NCBI GenBank assembly: GCA_044344495.1
Contig: JBIJCW010000092.1
Coordinates: forward strand, 1 to 8,657
DNA from: CAZDUS01 sp044344495
GTDB taxonomy: Bacteria; Verrucomicrobiota; Kiritimatiellia; CAIKKV01; CAITUY01
Length of the DNA: 8,657 nucleotides
Direction: 5' to 3'
Shown here: positions 7,483 to 8,657 of the stretch, one piece after another
Layout: every line of letters starts with the position of its first letter
Position numbering within the stretch: the stretch's first letter is position 1
Made by a program: the position numbers and the translations under genes
The notes under the pieces: model-generated
Seen by the model: only the letters and a program-made list of their open reading frames with translations
What the model was told of the DNA's origin: nothing
Database searches by the model: none

Positions 7483-8447
7483 GCATACTGGATGATGCCA
7501 AGGAGAAATGGACAGGGACCATCAACGAATTGACCATCGGGGCCACGAAGGTGGACGGGGGGACCCGGACGTCGGTTGTCACGGTCGGCGGGGCTGGCGC
7601 GTTGCCGTTCATGCACTTTGAGGGCGCGACGCCCCGTGCCCCCGTGGTGGCGATGGAGATATGGGATCGCGAGCCGGATGATTGGGCGCAACCGCTGGTG
7701 GATGCCTTTGGTCCGGTGTTGAAGTCCCCGGCGGACTGGGCGAAGAAGTGCGTTGAGGAGTATGGCGCCGATCTGCTGTGTCTCAAACTGGCGGGGACAC
7801 ATCCGGACTTTGGCGACGCCTCGCCGGAGCAGGCCTCGGCGGTGGTGAAATCGGTGTTGAAGGCCGTCGGGGTGCCTCTGATCATCTGGGGCAGCGACCA
7901 CGACGAAAAGGACAATGAGGTGCTTCCCCGGTGCAGTCAGGCGGCGGCGGGCGAGCGATGTCTGATCGGCACGGTCAAGGAAGACAACTACAAGACCCTT
8001 GTGGCCTCATGTCTGGCGGATGGGCATACCCTGATCGGGTTAAGCCCGATTGACATCAACATAGCCAAGCAGGTCAACATCCTGGTCTCCGAGATGGGAT
8101 TGCCGCTCAACCGGATTGTGATGTATCCCACGACCGGTGCACTGGGGTACGGCATTGAGTACGCGCACTCGATCCAGGAGCGCGGGCGTCTGGCCGCCCT
8201 GGGTGGCGACAAGATCATGTCGCTGCCGGTTATCTGCATGGTCGGTTCAGAAGCGTGGCGGACCAAGGAGGCAAAAGCGAGTCGGCAGGAGAATCCGGCG
8301 TGGGGCGACGAGGCGACGCGCGGAATTTATTGGGAAATCGGCACAGCCTCCACGTTGCTGCAGGCGGGTAGTGACATCCTGGTGATGCGCCATCCTGCGG
8401 CGGTGGCGGCGATCAAGAAGACAATCAGTGAATTAATGGTGAAGTAA
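7479..8447 (+). CDS. acsD: Corrinoid iron-sulfur protein, small subunit (delta)
   Basis: AcsD is the TIM-barrel partner of AcsC; the two form the corrinoid iron-sulfur protein, with the cobalamin held at their interface. The product is 322 aa, the usual size for the family (about 323 in Moorella). Recognisable family segments are AMEIWDREPDDW (58-69), LKLAGTHPDFGDASPEQA (102-119), IIWGSDHDEKDNEVLP (135-150), MYPTTGALGYGIEY (215-228), VICMVGSEAWRTKEAK (251-266) and MRHPAAV (303-309). It has no cluster-binding motif, as expected. The start ATG overlaps the cooC TGA (ATGA). It is separated from its partner gene acsC by acsV and cooC. It ends at TAA, 16 nt before acsE. Confidence 0.97.
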   Translation: MSILDDAKEKWTGTINELTIGATKVDGGTRTSVVTVGGAGALPFMHFEGATPRAPVVAMEIWDREPDDWAQPLVDAFGPVLKSPADWAKKCVEEYGADLLCLKLAGTHPDFGDASPEQASAVVKSVLKAVGVPLIIWGSDHDEKDNEVLPRCSQAAAGERCLIGTVKEDNYKTLVASCLADGHTLIGLSPIDINIAKQVNILVSEMGLPLNRIVMYPTTGALGYGIEYAHSIQERGRLAALGGDKIMSLPVICMVGSEAWRTKEAKASRQENPAWGDEATRGIYWEIGTASTLLQAGSDILVMRHPAAVAAIKKTISELMVK

Positions 8448-8450
8448 AAA

Positions 8451-8456
8451 AAGGAG
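8451..8456 (+). promoter_or_regulatory. Ribosome-binding site of acsE
   Basis: AAGGAG follows an A-rich run in the 16-nt gap and lies 7 nt before ATG 8464. It sets the acsE start. Confidence 0.85.
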
Positions 8457-8463
8457 AAGGGTC

Positions 8464-8657
8464 ATGTTTGTTATAGGAGAGCGAATCAACGGAATGTTTA
8501 CATCAATCGGGGATGCCATCCTGGCGAAGGATCCCGCCCCGGTGCGCGCGATGGCCGAGCAACAGATTGCCTGTGGCGCCAATGCCCTTGACATCAATGT
8601 GGGGACGCGTGTGCCGAAGGCCGAGCGGCCGGCCGTCATGAAGTGGCTGGTTGACAC
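8464..8657 (+). CDS. acsE: Methyl-tetrahydrofolate:corrinoid iron-sulfur protein methyltransferase (5' part of gene)
   Basis: AcsE transfers the methyl group from 5-methyl-tetrahydrofolate to the Co(I) corrinoid of AcsC/AcsD and so joins the methyl and carbonyl branches of the pathway. Only the first 64 codons are in the window; the frame is open to the end. The sequence starts MFVIGERINGMFTSIGDAIL and continues with DPAPVRAMAEQQ (about 23-34) and GANALDINVGTRV (38-50). These match the first strands of the pterin-binding TIM barrel of Moorella MeTr (IGERINGMF, DPAPVQ, ALDLNVG). The folate-contacting residues farther on lie outside the window. Other pterin-binding enzymes share the barrel, but the GERINGMF opening and the position after acsD make AcsE the clear choice. 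Confidence 0.94.
   Translation, partial: MFVIGERINGMFTSIGDAILAKDPAPVRAMAEQQIACGANALDINVGTRVPKAERPAVMKWLVD

Noticed and set aside
8448..8463. A-run between acsD and acsE as a possible regulatory element
   Set aside because: There is no hairpin next to it, and the sequence is adequately explained as leader to the AAGGAG site.

Overview
The window is a single-direction (+ strand) gene cluster for the carbonyl branch of the Wood-Ljungdahl (reductive acetyl-CoA) pathway. It has almost no non-coding sequence. Both ends cut through genes: it opens inside the CO dehydrogenase gene cooS/acsA and closes about 64 codons into the methyltransferase gene acsE.

Layout: cooS/acsA (3' part, to 1202), acsB (1222-3399), acsC (3435-4775), a RACo-type activator gene (acsV, 4772-6718), cooC (6715-7482), acsD (7479-8447) and acsE (from 8464). 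The three junctions acsC/acsV, acsV/cooC and cooC/acsD are 4-nt stop/start overlaps. The other gaps are 19, 35 and 16 nt, and each carries a clear Shine-Dalgarno sequence. I see no promoter, terminator, RNA gene, mobile element, repeat array or CRISPR, and no stretch over 300 bases lacks a gene.

How the genes work together: AcsE moves the methyl group of methyl-tetrahydrofolate to the cobalamin of the corrinoid iron-sulfur protein (AcsC + AcsD). CooS reduces CO2 to CO. AcsB joins CO, the methyl group and CoA into acetyl-CoA at its Ni-Ni-[4Fe4S] A-cluster. CooC is the nickel-insertion ATPase for the CODH (and possibly ACS), and the RACo protein reactivates the corrinoid protein when its cobalt is oxidised to Co(II). 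All expected metal ligands that fall inside the window are present, so the set looks functional. The pathway can run in either direction, and the sequence alone does not say whether the host fixes carbon, makes acetate or oxidises it.

Organism: a strict anaerobe with GC-rich DNA. AcsB has the full-length bacterial architecture (725 aa, with the N-terminal CODH-contacting domain that archaeal ACS lacks), and a RACo gene is present. Both point to a bacterium rather than a methanogen. I cannot name the phylum from this sequence.

This is mostly a known system. The points that deserve a second look are a cysteine-bearing C-terminal extension on CooS, the position of cooC between acsV and acsD, and the way ribosome-binding strength differs between structural and accessory genes.
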